Shown one piece after another: positions 48,719 to 56,416 of a stretch of 64,000 nucleotides of DNA. The stretch lies in the NCBI GenBank assembly GCA_934247935.1, contig CAKQKE010000002.1:248001-312000 (forward strand), in the 5' to 3' direction. The notes under the pieces were generated by a model that made no database searches, was not told where the DNA came from, and was given only the letters and a program-made list of their open reading frames with translations. The position numbers were made by a program, and so were the translations under genes. This stretch comes from an uncultured Clostridia bacterium. GTDB taxonomy: Bacteria > Bacillota > Clostridia > Christensenellales > Borkfalkiaceae. The number at the start of each line of letters is the position of its first letter. The stretch's first letter is position 1.

Positions 48719-51373
48719 TTATTGATTGACTTTCGCCAAATAGTTTTTAAACGTTTCGGCAGAAGACGGCAATACTTCAGCCCCTACCACGTTTACCGAG
48801 TATTTGCCCGCCACCCTGTTTGCCGCGGCTGTAATTTCAAGCGTAGTAAGCGTGCCGTAACCGTTCATTTCTTCGTCCGAAAAACTCGCCTTTAATTCGT
48901 CGTTTATAAAGAAATACGTTTTTTGCCCCGCTTTCAACAGCGTTACGTCGAAAACTATTTTTCCGTTTTGCGTCATATTGTCTTTATTAAAAAGGAAAAT
49001 GCCGTATTTTTCAACGCCGTTAAACCTTGCGTATAAAGTCGCGTTGCCGTCCGCACCCATCTCGATGTTGTACCAGGAATTATCCGAGCCGTTGAACGCA
49101 AACGCGCATAGCCTTGTCCAATCGTTTACATACTCGCTTACTTCGATTTTGCAAGTAAATACGTAATCGGCATAAAAGGTGGACATATCTCCTATAACCA
49201 TCTTCGTTTCGTCGCCGTTTTCGTGTGTCAGCGTAGTCGTTTGATACTCTTTTAAAGTCTTCAAAACGTACTCGTTAAATATTTCACTGCCGCCTTCGTA
49301 AACAACCGCATTGTTTATTTCGATATCGTACGCACCCGCATTTCTGTCCGCACTCGCGGTAATTTCCGCACCCGTAAGTTTGGCGTAGCCGTTCAATTCG
49401 CTTTCGGTAAATCCGCAAACCATTTTACCGTTTACAAAAAACGTCGTCGCCTGACCTTGTTTTAAAAGCGCGATATCAAAGCAAATCGTTCCGCCAACCG
49501 TAATGCCTTCGTCGGCAATATTGAACACGTGAATAAAATATTTTTCAACGCCGTTGAATCTTGCAAACAACGTAGCGTTGCCCGAACCGTCAATTTCGAT
49601 GTTGTACCAGGAATTGTCCGAACCGTTGAACGCCAAAGCGCAAAGCCTCGTCCAATCGGTCGAATAAGCGTTTACTTTGATTTGCGCCGTAATCAAATAC
49701 GAACTATATAAATCATTTAAATCGCCGAAACCGTACTTGCTTTCCGCACCTTGTTGCTGCACGAATTTTATGTCGGCATATTTAATCTCTTTGACGAGTT
49801 GTTTATAAATATCCGACTCGATAGTCGAAATTTTAGCGTCGCTAAAAGTAATCGAGTATGCGCCGCCGCTTCTGTCTGCCGAAGCCGTCACTTCCAAAGA
49901 AGAAAGAGCCGCATATCCGTCCATTTCCGCGTCGGAGAAAGTACATTTCAACAAACCGTTAACAAAGAAATGCGTCGATTGACCTTTTTTTATAAGCGCA
50001 ACCGTGAAATGTATTTTCCCGTCGACCATAACTCCGTCGTCGCTTACGTTGAACAAATGAATGAAATACTTTTCTATACCGTTGAATTTTGCGTACAAAG
50101 TCACATTGCCGTCCGCGCCCATTTCAACGTTATACCAGGAATTATCCGAGCCGTTGAAGGCAAACGCGCATAGCCTTGTCCAATCCTTGCTGTAAGTTTC
50201 AACGTCAATCGTGGTAGTCAAAACGTAGTCGCCGTAAATCGAAGAATAATCGCCGAATACGAATTTTTGCTCCGCGCCCGTCTCGTGAGACAAAGTAAAC
50301 GTATCGAATTCGTTTTTGTCCTTTTTGTCGTCGAAAAGTTTGTAGTTTCGGCTTTGGTCGTTTTCGGCGTTTACCGTGAGGTTGATTTTGTATTCGCCTG
50401 CCGTCCTGTCGGCGGCGGCTGTAATTTCAAATCCGCCGAGTTTGCCGTAACCATCCATTTCCTTTTCCGAAAAACTGCAAACGTACTTGTCGTTAAAAAA
50501 GAAATACGTCGCTTGACCTTTCTTTAAAATGGTAATCGTATAGGCGAATTTCCCGTCTTTTACTACGTTTTCGTCGGAAGAACCGAATAATTCTATCCAA
50601 TATTTTTCAACGCCGTTGAATCTCGCAAACAAAAACGCTTTGCCGTTCATGTATTCAATATTATACCAAGAATTATTCGAGCCGTTAAAGGCAAACGAAC
50701 AAAGCCTTGTGTAATCTTCGATATATTTTTCTGCTTCAATGTCGGCAGTCACTATAAAATCGTCCGTTTCGGGAAGATTTACCACAAATTTTGACTCTGA
50801 CCCGTCGGGATTTGTAAGCGATGAAGTCTGCGGTTTGACTTTGACTTTAAAAGTCGTCCGGTTGTGTTCCGCCGTCGCCGTAACCATCGTTTCGGTGTTG
50901 GCGTTAAGTCCCTTTACCATTCCGTTCTCAATCGAAATATCGTTGCCGTCAAACGTGTAAATTATTTCGCTTTCGGCATAAGTTTTTGTAAATACGGGGT
51001 TGATTGCCATTGTGGAATATTGACTTACTTCCATATCCAGAATTTGCAATTCGCCGTAGTTAATTTCCTTTACTTTTATCGTAAAAGTCGTGGTATAATC
51101 TTCGGTTTTCGCCGTAACCACAGTTTCGCTTTTCCCTGCAAGCCCCTTAACCGTTCCGTCCGTTATGGAAATATTGTTTCCGTCAAAAGTGTAAACTATT
51201 TCCTTTTCGTCAGCCTCGTTTTCAAATACGGGTTTAATAACGCATTCTTCGCCGTACTCGATTTCAATATCTTCGATAGTAAACTTGCCTTTTTGTCCGT
51301 TGCCGCATGCCGTGGCTAAACATAAAAGCGCAGTCATTACGATCGAAATAACAACAACCGTCAATTTTTTCAT
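48719..51373 (-). CDS. Surface lipoprotein with two Ig-like and four repeated glycan-domain-like units
   Basis: An 884-residue lipoprotein with lipobox LATAC (Cys23). Two Ig-like repeats follow (each with a YTFDGN-x-ISI motif, about 30-185), then four units of roughly 160 residues (about 195-350, 360-520, 535-695, 715-880). Each unit repeats DWTRLCAFAFNGSDNSWYNI, ARFNGVEKYFIHLFN and a KKGQxTxFFVN segment, a beta-sandwich pattern like LamG or other carbohydrate-binding modules. No catalytic motif was recognised, so a binding role next to GH127 is likely. The ATG at 51373 follows AGGAGGAAG. Confidence 0.85.
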   Translation of the reverse strand: MKKLTVVVISIVMTALLCLATACGNGQKGKFTIEDIEIEYGEECVIKPVFENEADEKEIVYTFDGNNISITDGTVKGLAGKSETVVTAKTEDYTTTFTIKVKEINYGELQILDMEVSQYSTMAINPVFTKTYAESEIIYTFDGNDISIENGMVKGLNANTETMVTATAEHNRTTFKVKVKPQTSSLTNPDGSESKFVVNLPETDDFIVTADIEAEKYIEDYTRLCSFAFNGSNNSWYNIEYMNGKAFLFARFNGVEKYWIELFGSSDENVVKDGKFAYTITILKKGQATYFFFNDKYVCSFSEKEMDGYGKLGGFEITAAADRTAGEYKINLTVNAENDQSRNYKLFDDKKDKNEFDTFTLSHETGAEQKFVFGDYSSIYGDYVLTTTIDVETYSKDWTRLCAFAFNGSDNSWYNVEMGADGNVTLYAKFNGIEKYFIHLFNVSDDGVMVDGKIHFTVALIKKGQSTHFFVNGLLKCTFSDAEMDGYAALSSLEVTASADRSGGAYSITFSDAKISTIESDIYKQLVKEIKYADIKFVQQQGAESKYGFGDLNDLYSSYLITAQIKVNAYSTDWTRLCALAFNGSDNSWYNIEIDGSGNATLFARFNGVEKYFIHVFNIADEGITVGGTICFDIALLKQGQATTFFVNGKMVCGFTESELNGYAKLTGAEITASADRNAGAYDIEINNAVVYEGGSEIFNEYVLKTLKEYQTTTLTHENGDETKMVIGDMSTFYADYVFTCKIEVSEYVNDWTRLCAFAFNGSDNSWYNIEMGADGNATLYARFNGVEKYGIFLFNKDNMTQNGKIVFDVTLLKAGQKTYFFINDELKASFSDEEMNGYGTLTTLEITAAANRVAGKYSVNVVGAEVLPSSAETFKNYLAKVNQ

Positions 51374-52013
51374 CTTTCTTCCTCCTAAATTCAAGCGAAT
51401 AATCAAAACAGCATTTTGCCGCAAAACTTTAATGCTGGTTTAAAATGTGATTTTTTACATTTACCGCCGCTTTTTAATTGCCTTTTCGCCGTAAACATCG
51501 ACTGTTTTGCATTTTCGCACCTGATCAAATTTATTATACTGACGAAAAAAAACATTGTCAAGGTCAAATTTTCCGTTTCGGTCAACGCCGAATTTACTTC
51601 GCCCTTAACCGAAGTTTACTGAAATTTCCGTTAAAATTTCAGCCCTCTTTGCGCAAAAGAGGGTTTTTGGGATATTGCACTTGATTGACAATCTGCCGTG
51701 GCATACGCAGTATGACGGAAGGATTGTAAAAGCATTTTTAATAAACAAGTTATATTTCAAACTCAAAAAATGCACCTTATGCACCCTCAACAACTTTTAT
51801 TTCACACTCTATCGTCATTACCATTCTTCGACTACACTTTAATATCAATATTTCAGTTTGCGGTTTTCTCAAATTATTATTAAAAAAGTCCCGACCGTTA
51901 AGGCAAATACACCCCAAAAGCCGAGACTTTTAAATTTTAAGTTCTATTAAATCACAATATATATGCCGACTGAAATCACATTATTCGTCAAATTTTACAA
52001 ATGCAAAATATGT
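51374..52013. other. Long intergenic region with hairpins
   Basis: The 640-base gap contains a terminator-like hairpin CCCTCTTT/AAAAGAGGG with T5 (51643-51668, plus strand), a fold-back ACAATC/GATTGT (about 51690-51728) and the terminator of the GT4 gene. The first two look like decayed dispersed repeats. Confidence 0.55.
51885..51935 (-). terminator. Terminator of the GT4 glycosyltransferase gene
   Basis: AAAAGTC/GACTTTT arms extended by wobble pairs with CGGC/GTCGG; T-run on the minus strand. Confidence 0.65.
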
Positions 52014-53195
52014 TTATTTATCGGTTGTTTTATCGTTTTTATTTAAGTTTTTGCTTGCGGTTTCTCTTTTCTTTTTTTCGATTGCGGCATAAAGCATTTC
52101 TTCCATTCTCTTCATGCAGTCTTTTTGGTCGAACGCGCCCACCATGCTTTTATAACGCTTTTTATAGTTGTTTTTAATTTCGGGGTTTTCGTACCAAAAA
52201 TCAATTTTTTCAGCCAAATCTTTTATATCGTCTTTTTTAAACAAATTGTTTTCGTCCAAAGCAAAAGCCCTCGTCGCGCTTCTCGGCGAATCGTTGATTA
52301 CCGGCACAAGTCCGCTTACAATCGCTTCGAGACACGAAATCGCCTCTATTTCGATTTTTGCCGTATGCACGTACAAATCCGCCCCGCGGAGCATTGGCAG
52401 CAACTCTTCACGAGAGAAAAACTTAAACTCGGCGTCAACGCCTTGTTTTTCGGCTAATTTTTTAAGTTTGTTTTCATACGGACCGGCACCTGCAAACACT
52501 AATTTTATATTGTCTTTGTGCTTGCAATGCGGCACCGCCTTAATCAAAAGATATTGCGCCTTTTCTCTGCTGTATCTGCCCGTACAAACGATTGTAAACT
52601 TGTCCGAAACGCGCTTCGCCTCGCCGCCTTTGAAAAAACTTTCGTTTACGCCGTTGGAAATGACGACGCCGTCCGTTTTGTCGGTTGTCCCCTCGAAAAC
52701 GTTTTTGATAAATTCGGTGGGATAATGCACGTAGTCGCAATAACGGTAAACGTGCTTATAGAAGTTTTTATAAACGAGTTTGTTGACAAAACTTGCGTTC
52801 ATCAGAAATACGTGCGCGGTAATATTCTCGGCTTGGCAGTGGAAACTTGCGGTGATTGGCAAATTATAAATATTGGCTATTTTAATAGCCTTGCGGGCAA
52901 GTCCGAAAGGTATAAGCAAATGCACTACGTCCGCGCCTTTTATCGCCTCGGTAAGCACTTTATCGTCGGTTTTAGCGAGAGAAACCCCGTTTTCCGCCAA
53001 AATTTTATTGCAAAACTTACCTAAATTTAGCGTCGGCGTAACGTAATAATTTTCCTTGCCCTTTTTATCCTTATCGCAGCACACAACGCGCACCTGGTGT
53101 CCTTGTTCCGTCAAATAATCTATCAGATTAGTCGCAGCCATGGTAGTGCCGTTGTTTTTAGCACCCAGAACGTCGCAAACTATACAAACTTTCAT
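52014..53195 (-). CDS. GT4 family glycosyltransferase
   Basis: A 393-residue GT-B fold glycosyltransferase. The N-terminal half has the glycine-rich MKVCIVCDVLGAKNNGTTMA acceptor-side loop; the C-terminal half has the FTIVCTGRYSREKAQYLLIKA strand, FAGAGPYENKLKKLA and the retaining GT4 ExxxxxxxE motif within EIEAISCLEAIVSGLVPV. It ends in a Lys/Thr-rich basic tail, common in peripheral membrane GTs. It probably transfers a sugar to a lipid or cell-wall polymer; the acceptor is unknown. It is monocistronic. Confidence 0.9.
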   Translation of the reverse strand: MKVCIVCDVLGAKNNGTTMAATNLIDYLTEQGHQVRVVCCDKDKKGKENYYVTPTLNLGKFCNKILAENGVSLAKTDDKVLTEAIKGADVVHLLIPFGLARKAIKIANIYNLPITASFHCQAENITAHVFLMNASFVNKLVYKNFYKHVYRYCDYVHYPTEFIKNVFEGTTDKTDGVVISNGVNESFFKGGEAKRVSDKFTIVCTGRYSREKAQYLLIKAVPHCKHKDNIKLVFAGAGPYENKLKKLAEKQGVDAEFKFFSREELLPMLRGADLYVHTAKIEIEAISCLEAIVSGLVPVINDSPRSATRAFALDENNLFKKDDIKDLAEKIDFWYENPEIKNNYKKRYKSMVGAFDQKDCMKRMEEMLYAAIEKKKRETASKNLNKNDKTTDK

Positions 53196-53593
53196 ACTTT
53201 CTCCTTTACGCTTTTTATTAACGTTGTCTAATTAGTATTGTGGGAAATTTAATCGTTTACGTATTTCAAACCTTGGTAGAACAAACCGCAAATACGGCAT
53301 GGTTTTATGGTCTTCTGCATATTCTTGCGGCACGTAATGTTCTAATTGGGTTTGAAATACCTACGTTTAGTATATCTTATTTTTCCCTTTTTGGCAATAG
53401 ATTTTCTTATCTTCGTTTTTTCTTAATAAATCTCAAACTTTTTTATTGCCGAACAACAAAAACGACACGTCATGCAATTTTGAGATTTAAAAAAATAATA
53501 TATCTCAAATAAAATACATTTCACTCTTTGTCATCAAATTACTTAAAAATAAAAAACGCATTCGCTGCGTTTTTTAGGATTTTATATATAGTT
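53196..53593. other. Intergenic region with fold-back element
   Basis: The 398-base gap is dominated by the fold-back element listed separately; the remainder is AT-rich. The open frame across it (53240-53512) is explained by the structure and has no ribosome-binding site. Confidence 0.6.
53261..53360. repeat. 100-base fold-back element (MITE-like or structured RNA)
   Basis: Three nested perfect stems: GTATTTCAAACC/GGTTTGAAATAC (12 bp), GAACA/TGTTC (5 bp) and CCGCAA/TTGCGG (6 bp) around a 33-base loop. CGTTTA occurs just outside each end, a possible target duplication. Confidence 0.55.
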
Positions 53594-53806
53594 TTAAAAT
53601 TCAGAAAGTCCAAGCAAGTAATCGGAAGACACGTCAAAAAGACGGCAAACAAATATAATCTGCTCGTAATTCAACTCAAATTTGCCGTTTTCAAATCTGC
53701 TATACTGTTGTTGAGTCATATTTAATTTGTCGGCAACTTGCCGCTGAGTAAATCCTGCTACCTTACGGCTTTCTTTTAATCTTTTCCCAAATTCATCTTT
53801 AATCAT
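53594..53806 (-). CDS. XRE-family helix-turn-helix repressor
   Basis: A 70-residue, single-domain Cro/CI-type DNA-binding protein: FGKRLKESRKVAGFTQRQVA, DKLNMTQQQYSRFENGKFEL and CRLFDVSSDYLLG. It is divergent from the plus-strand island genes, and two ATACATCA half-sites plus a full palindrome lie in the shared region, overlapping the island promoter. It therefore probably represses the island and itself. No linked sensor domain is present. Confidence 0.92.
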   Translation of the reverse strand: MIKDEFGKRLKESRKVAGFTQRQVADKLNMTQQQYSRFENGKFELNYEQIIFVCRLFDVSSDYLLGLSEF

Positions 53807-53822
53807 ATCTTTATAATATATA

Positions 53823-53868
53823 ATACATCACTTTATGGCTTGACATACATCACTAAATGATGTATTAT
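53823..53868 (+). promoter_or_regulatory. Promoter with XRE operator
   Basis: TTGACA (53840-53845), a 17-base spacer and TATTAT (53863-53868). The spacer is filled by the palindrome ATACATCA-5-TGATGTAT (53845-53865), and another ATACATCA stands 22 bases upstream (53823-53830), two helical turns away. Confidence 0.8.
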
Positions 53869-53898
53869 ATAATAAACAAACTTAAATGGGTGCTTAAT

Positions 53899-53925
53899 AT
53901 GAAGAGAATTACGATTTACATTTAG
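53899..53925 (+). CDS. Possible eight-residue leader peptide
   Basis: ATG followed by codons for MKRITIYI and TAG, 30 bases after the island promoter. No strong ribosome-binding site is visible. It may be chance. Confidence 0.25.
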   Translation: MKRITIYI

Positions 53926-53969
53926 TAAACAACTAAAGCAATTACTTTGAAAACCAAAGGAGAACAAGA

Positions 53970-54236
53970 ATGAATAAAGAAACAAGTTTAAAAATTTTAT
54001 CTCAAATGTACGTAAAGAAAAACGATATTTTAAATGAACGTTATATTTCGTACACCTACTCTTTTTATGATTTTTTTAATGATAAAGAAGAAATGAAAGA
54101 AGAATACGAAAATATTTTAAAAGAATTATATAAGTCGGGTTATGTAAAAATCGATTTAAAATCTTTATCGTCGTTTGATTGTGCAACAATTAAAATAACT
54201 GCAAAAGGAGTCACTTATGTTGAAGAAAATAAATAA
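53970..54236 (+). CDS. Small protein, possibly winged-helix
   Basis: An 88-residue AT-rich gene behind AAAGGAG. It starts MNKETSLKILSQMYVKKNDI and has an alpha-alpha-alpha-beta-beta pattern ending in TIKITAKGVTYVEENK, like small winged-helix proteins, where ITxKG-type strands are common. No family was recognised. It is the first gene of the XRE-controlled island and overlaps the next gene by 20 bases. Confidence 0.7.
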   Translation: MNKETSLKILSQMYVKKNDILNERYISYTYSFYDFFNDKEEMKEEYENILKELYKSGYVKIDLKSLSSFDCATIKITAKGVTYVEENK

Positions 54237-55452
54237 ATACTTATCTTTTATAATTTTATGTATTATATTAACCTGCGCAACTTTTTCGTTAGGATGCGCT
54301 GAAAAAAACAATAAAAAAGAAATAAAAATATACATCAACAATAAATATGTTCAATCTATATATACAGAATATACAGATTCGGCATCTGTTTACAAAACAG
54401 CCGAATCTATAAAGCCTTCAGATATAAACACAGACCCTAATGATGACTACTATTTTTACGGTTGGTTTATCGATAAAAACTTTCAAACCCCGTTAACAAA
54501 TGACACGCCTTGTACGGAAATTTCAAATCTATACGGAAAATGGATATATGTTTATAAAAATTGGTTTAGTTACTCTGTAGATTATGGCATAGCAACAATA
54601 ACAAAATGTAGTAGTAGCACAACATTATTTGTAATACCCGCATATATAAATTCTTTCCCGGTAAAATTCATAAGTGATAATGCTTTTAATTATAAAACCA
54701 CTATAAAAACGGCTTTCATATGCAACGGAATAGAATACATAGACGGATTTGGGGCTTGTAATTCTATGACAAACATAATTATCCCAAATTCAGTCAAAAA
54801 ATTTGGCAATCAATGCTTTATGGAATGCGCCCTACTTAAAAGTATAAACATTCCGGATAGCGTAACTTATATTGGCGATCATTGTTTTAAGAAATGCATA
54901 TCTCTTAAAAGCATAACTATTCCGGACAGCGTAACCACTATCAGTGAATATGCATTTTTTGATTGCATCAGTTTAACAAACGTAACAATCGGAAACGGCG
55001 TAACCACTATCGGGGAATGCACATTCTATGGTTGCAGCAGTTTAACAAGCATAGAATGTGCAATTCCCGAAGGCGTAACAAGTATAGGTTTGGAAGCGTT
55101 CTATGGTTGCAGCAGTTTAACAAGCATAGCAATTCCCGAAGGCGTAACAAGTATAGGTTGGGGGGCGTTTTTTGGGTGTAGCAGTTTAACAAGTATAGCA
55201 ATTCCCGAAGGCGTAACCAAAATCGGGGAATATACATTCTATGGTTGCAGCAGTTTAACAAACGTAACAATTCCAAAAAATATAAAAACTATCGGTGTTG
55301 ATGCTTTTAGCGGTTGTAAAAATTTAACCAAAATAGTATTCAGCGGAACAAAAAAACAATGGAATGCAATTAATAAAAAGGATAATTGGGATACTAATAC
55401 AGGTAACTATTCAATACAATGTACTGACGGAATAATAAATAAACAAAAATAA
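54217..55452 (+). CDS. BspA-type leucine-rich-repeat surface lipoprotein
   Basis: A 411-residue surface protein. The signal peptide ends in lipobox SLGC, followed by a short linker and a domain near 40-110 with DDYYFYGWFID and LYGKW. From about 150 to 385 there are roughly ten BspA-type (LRR_5) repeats of 23 residues, pattern CSSLTSIAIPEGVTSIG. The C-terminal FSGTKKQWNAINKK block is the usual cap of such proteins. AAGGAG lies inside the preceding gene. LRR_5 proteins often mediate adhesion or binding to host or bacterial surfaces; here the target is unknown. Several DNA repeats are nearly identical. Confidence 0.92.
   Translation: MLKKINKYLSFIILCIILTCATFSLGCAEKNNKKEIKIYINNKYVQSIYTEYTDSASVYKTAESIKPSDINTDPNDDYYFYGWFIDKNFQTPLTNDTPCTEISNLYGKWIYVYKNWFSYSVDYGIATITKCSSSTTLFVIPAYINSFPVKFISDNAFNYKTTIKTAFICNGIEYIDGFGACNSMTNIIIPNSVKKFGNQCFMECALLKSINIPDSVTYIGDHCFKKCISLKSITIPDSVTTISEYAFFDCISLTNVTIGNGVTTIGECTFYGCSSLTSIECAIPEGVTSIGLEAFYGCSSLTSIAIPEGVTSIGWGAFFGCSSLTSIAIPEGVTKIGEYTFYGCSSLTNVTIPKNIKTIGVDAFSGCKNLTKIVFSGTKKQWNAINKKDNWDTNTGNYSIQCTDGIINKQK
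55025..55270 (+). repeat. Near-identical 69-base tandem repeats in the LRR gene
   Basis: Units beginning GGTTGCAGCAGTTTAACAA recur at 69-72 base steps with very few differences, in phase with the 23-residue protein repeat. Confidence 0.75.
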
Positions 55453-55464
55453 GGAGTTAAAAAT

Positions 55465-55701
55465 ATGTACAAAATTACAAATTTAAACGAAGCAAAAAAA
55501 TATTTAGACTATTTATCTAAAAAATCTGTATCGGAATTCGATATCGAAGAATATTTACCTTTGCAAGAATTTTTCTTCAAAGATACTACCGATGGCGTTA
55601 AAAGAGATATTCAAGCGTTTATTTTCAACGATTATTTAAACGGCAAAATCTCTTTCGACACCTTATTGAAAGAGATACAAAAGAACGGAGGAAAGTTTTA
55701 A
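55465..55701 (+). CDS. Small hypothetical island protein
   Basis: A 78-residue acidic, helical protein (MYKITNLNEAKKYLDYLSKK, then LPLQEFFFKDTTDGVKRDIQ) with no recognised family. AAGGAG precedes the ATG by eight bases and the gene starts 12 bases after the LRR lipoprotein, so it belongs to the same operon. Its small acidic nature would suit a binding partner or immunity-type protein, but that is speculation. Confidence 0.65.
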   Translation: MYKITNLNEAKKYLDYLSKKSVSEFDIEEYLPLQEFFFKDTTDGVKRDIQAFIFNDYLNGKISFDTLLKEIQKNGGKF

Positions 55702-55710
55702 TTCTGTAAA

Positions 55711-56232
55711 ATGCATTATAACATTTCATTAAAACTTGTAGAGTCTTTGAAAAATTACATATTTAAAACATCAAGTTTAACCAATGATATCATTTTGGAA
55801 AAAACCATTGATAGAATAGAATTTAGTTGTCCGATTAATCCATTGCCACTAAAAAACGAATATGTAAAAGCAATAATTGAAGTTTCTTCAAACAACGGAA
55901 ACATAACACTTAAACTACCCCTTTTTAATAATCAATTATCTCAAAAAGTCTTTTTTGAAAAAATTTCAAACAATTACAAAAATATTAAAAATAGTAGCAA
56001 AGTATATAATGTTGAAAATTATTCGTTAAAACTAAAATTTGAAAATATTGACCTTGAAATAAACAACAATGATGGCTTTGCATATTTTTCTACAAACGTA
56101 GATTTAAATCCGGCAATAAATGAATTACCGAATGAAAATATACGTCAAATAATTTTCGATAATATCTATAAATTATATTCGGCATTAATCGACTTCGCAA
56201 ATTATTTCAATATATCGATAGTTTTAATATAA
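55711..56232 (+). CDS. Hypothetical island protein
   Basis: A 173-residue soluble protein, strongly AT-rich, not recognised. It starts MHYNISLKLVESLKNYIF and combines a beta-rich central part (KAIIEVSSNNGNITLKLPLF, YSLKLKFENIDLEIN) with a helical C-terminus. A GGAGG occurs at 55687-55691, about 20 bases before the ATG, longer than usual, so the true start or translation efficiency is uncertain. It is the last gene of the island. Confidence 0.6.
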   Translation: MHYNISLKLVESLKNYIFKTSSLTNDIILEKTIDRIEFSCPINPLPLKNEYVKAIIEVSSNNGNITLKLPLFNNQLSQKVFFEKISNNYKNIKNSSKVYNVENYSLKLKFENIDLEINNNDGFAYFSTNVDLNPAINELPNENIRQIIFDNIYKLYSALIDFANYFNISIVLI

Positions 56233-56304
56233 TAATTAATGTTTTCCCCTAACGTTTTGTCGGTAAAATAGATATGGTTTTAAAACTTTACTTAATAATG
56301 CACC

Positions 56305-56336
56305 GTTTTTACGCAATACGTATGCGGTAAACATGG
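56305..56336. repeat. Dispersed palindromic repeat, copy 10
   Basis: TTTTTACGCAATACGTATGC then GGTAAACATGGCAAAAAC, about 25 bases from the next terminator. Confidence 0.75.
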
Positions 56337-56359
56337 CAAAAACAATACACCATACCATA

Positions 56360-56400
56360 AAACCCCGCAAGCCGAACGGCTTGCGGGGTTTTTATTTTTA
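56360..56400. terminator. Bidirectional terminator between the island and the M48 gene
   Basis: AAACCCCGCAAGCC/GGCTTGCGGGGTTT with loop GAAC; T-rich on the plus-strand exit and four T on the minus. Confidence 0.9.
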
Positions 56401-56416
56401 TCCTCTTAATATCTTA

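Noticed and set aside
53240..53512. 90-codon plus-strand frame
   Set aside because: Spans the fold-back element and lacks a ribosome-binding site.
55025..55270. Regular repeats that could suggest a CRISPR array
   Set aside because: Repeats are contiguous and in phase with the LRR coding frame; there are no unique spacers and no cas genes.
55007..55276. 89-codon minus-strand frame, Leu/Cys-rich and repetitive
   Set aside because: Antisense shadow of the LRR repeats.
3732..56336. parS sites as an explanation for the dispersed palindrome
   Set aside because: The core ACGCAATACGTATTGCGT does not match the known parS consensus TGTTTCACGTGAAACA, and copies are spread evenly rather than near an origin.
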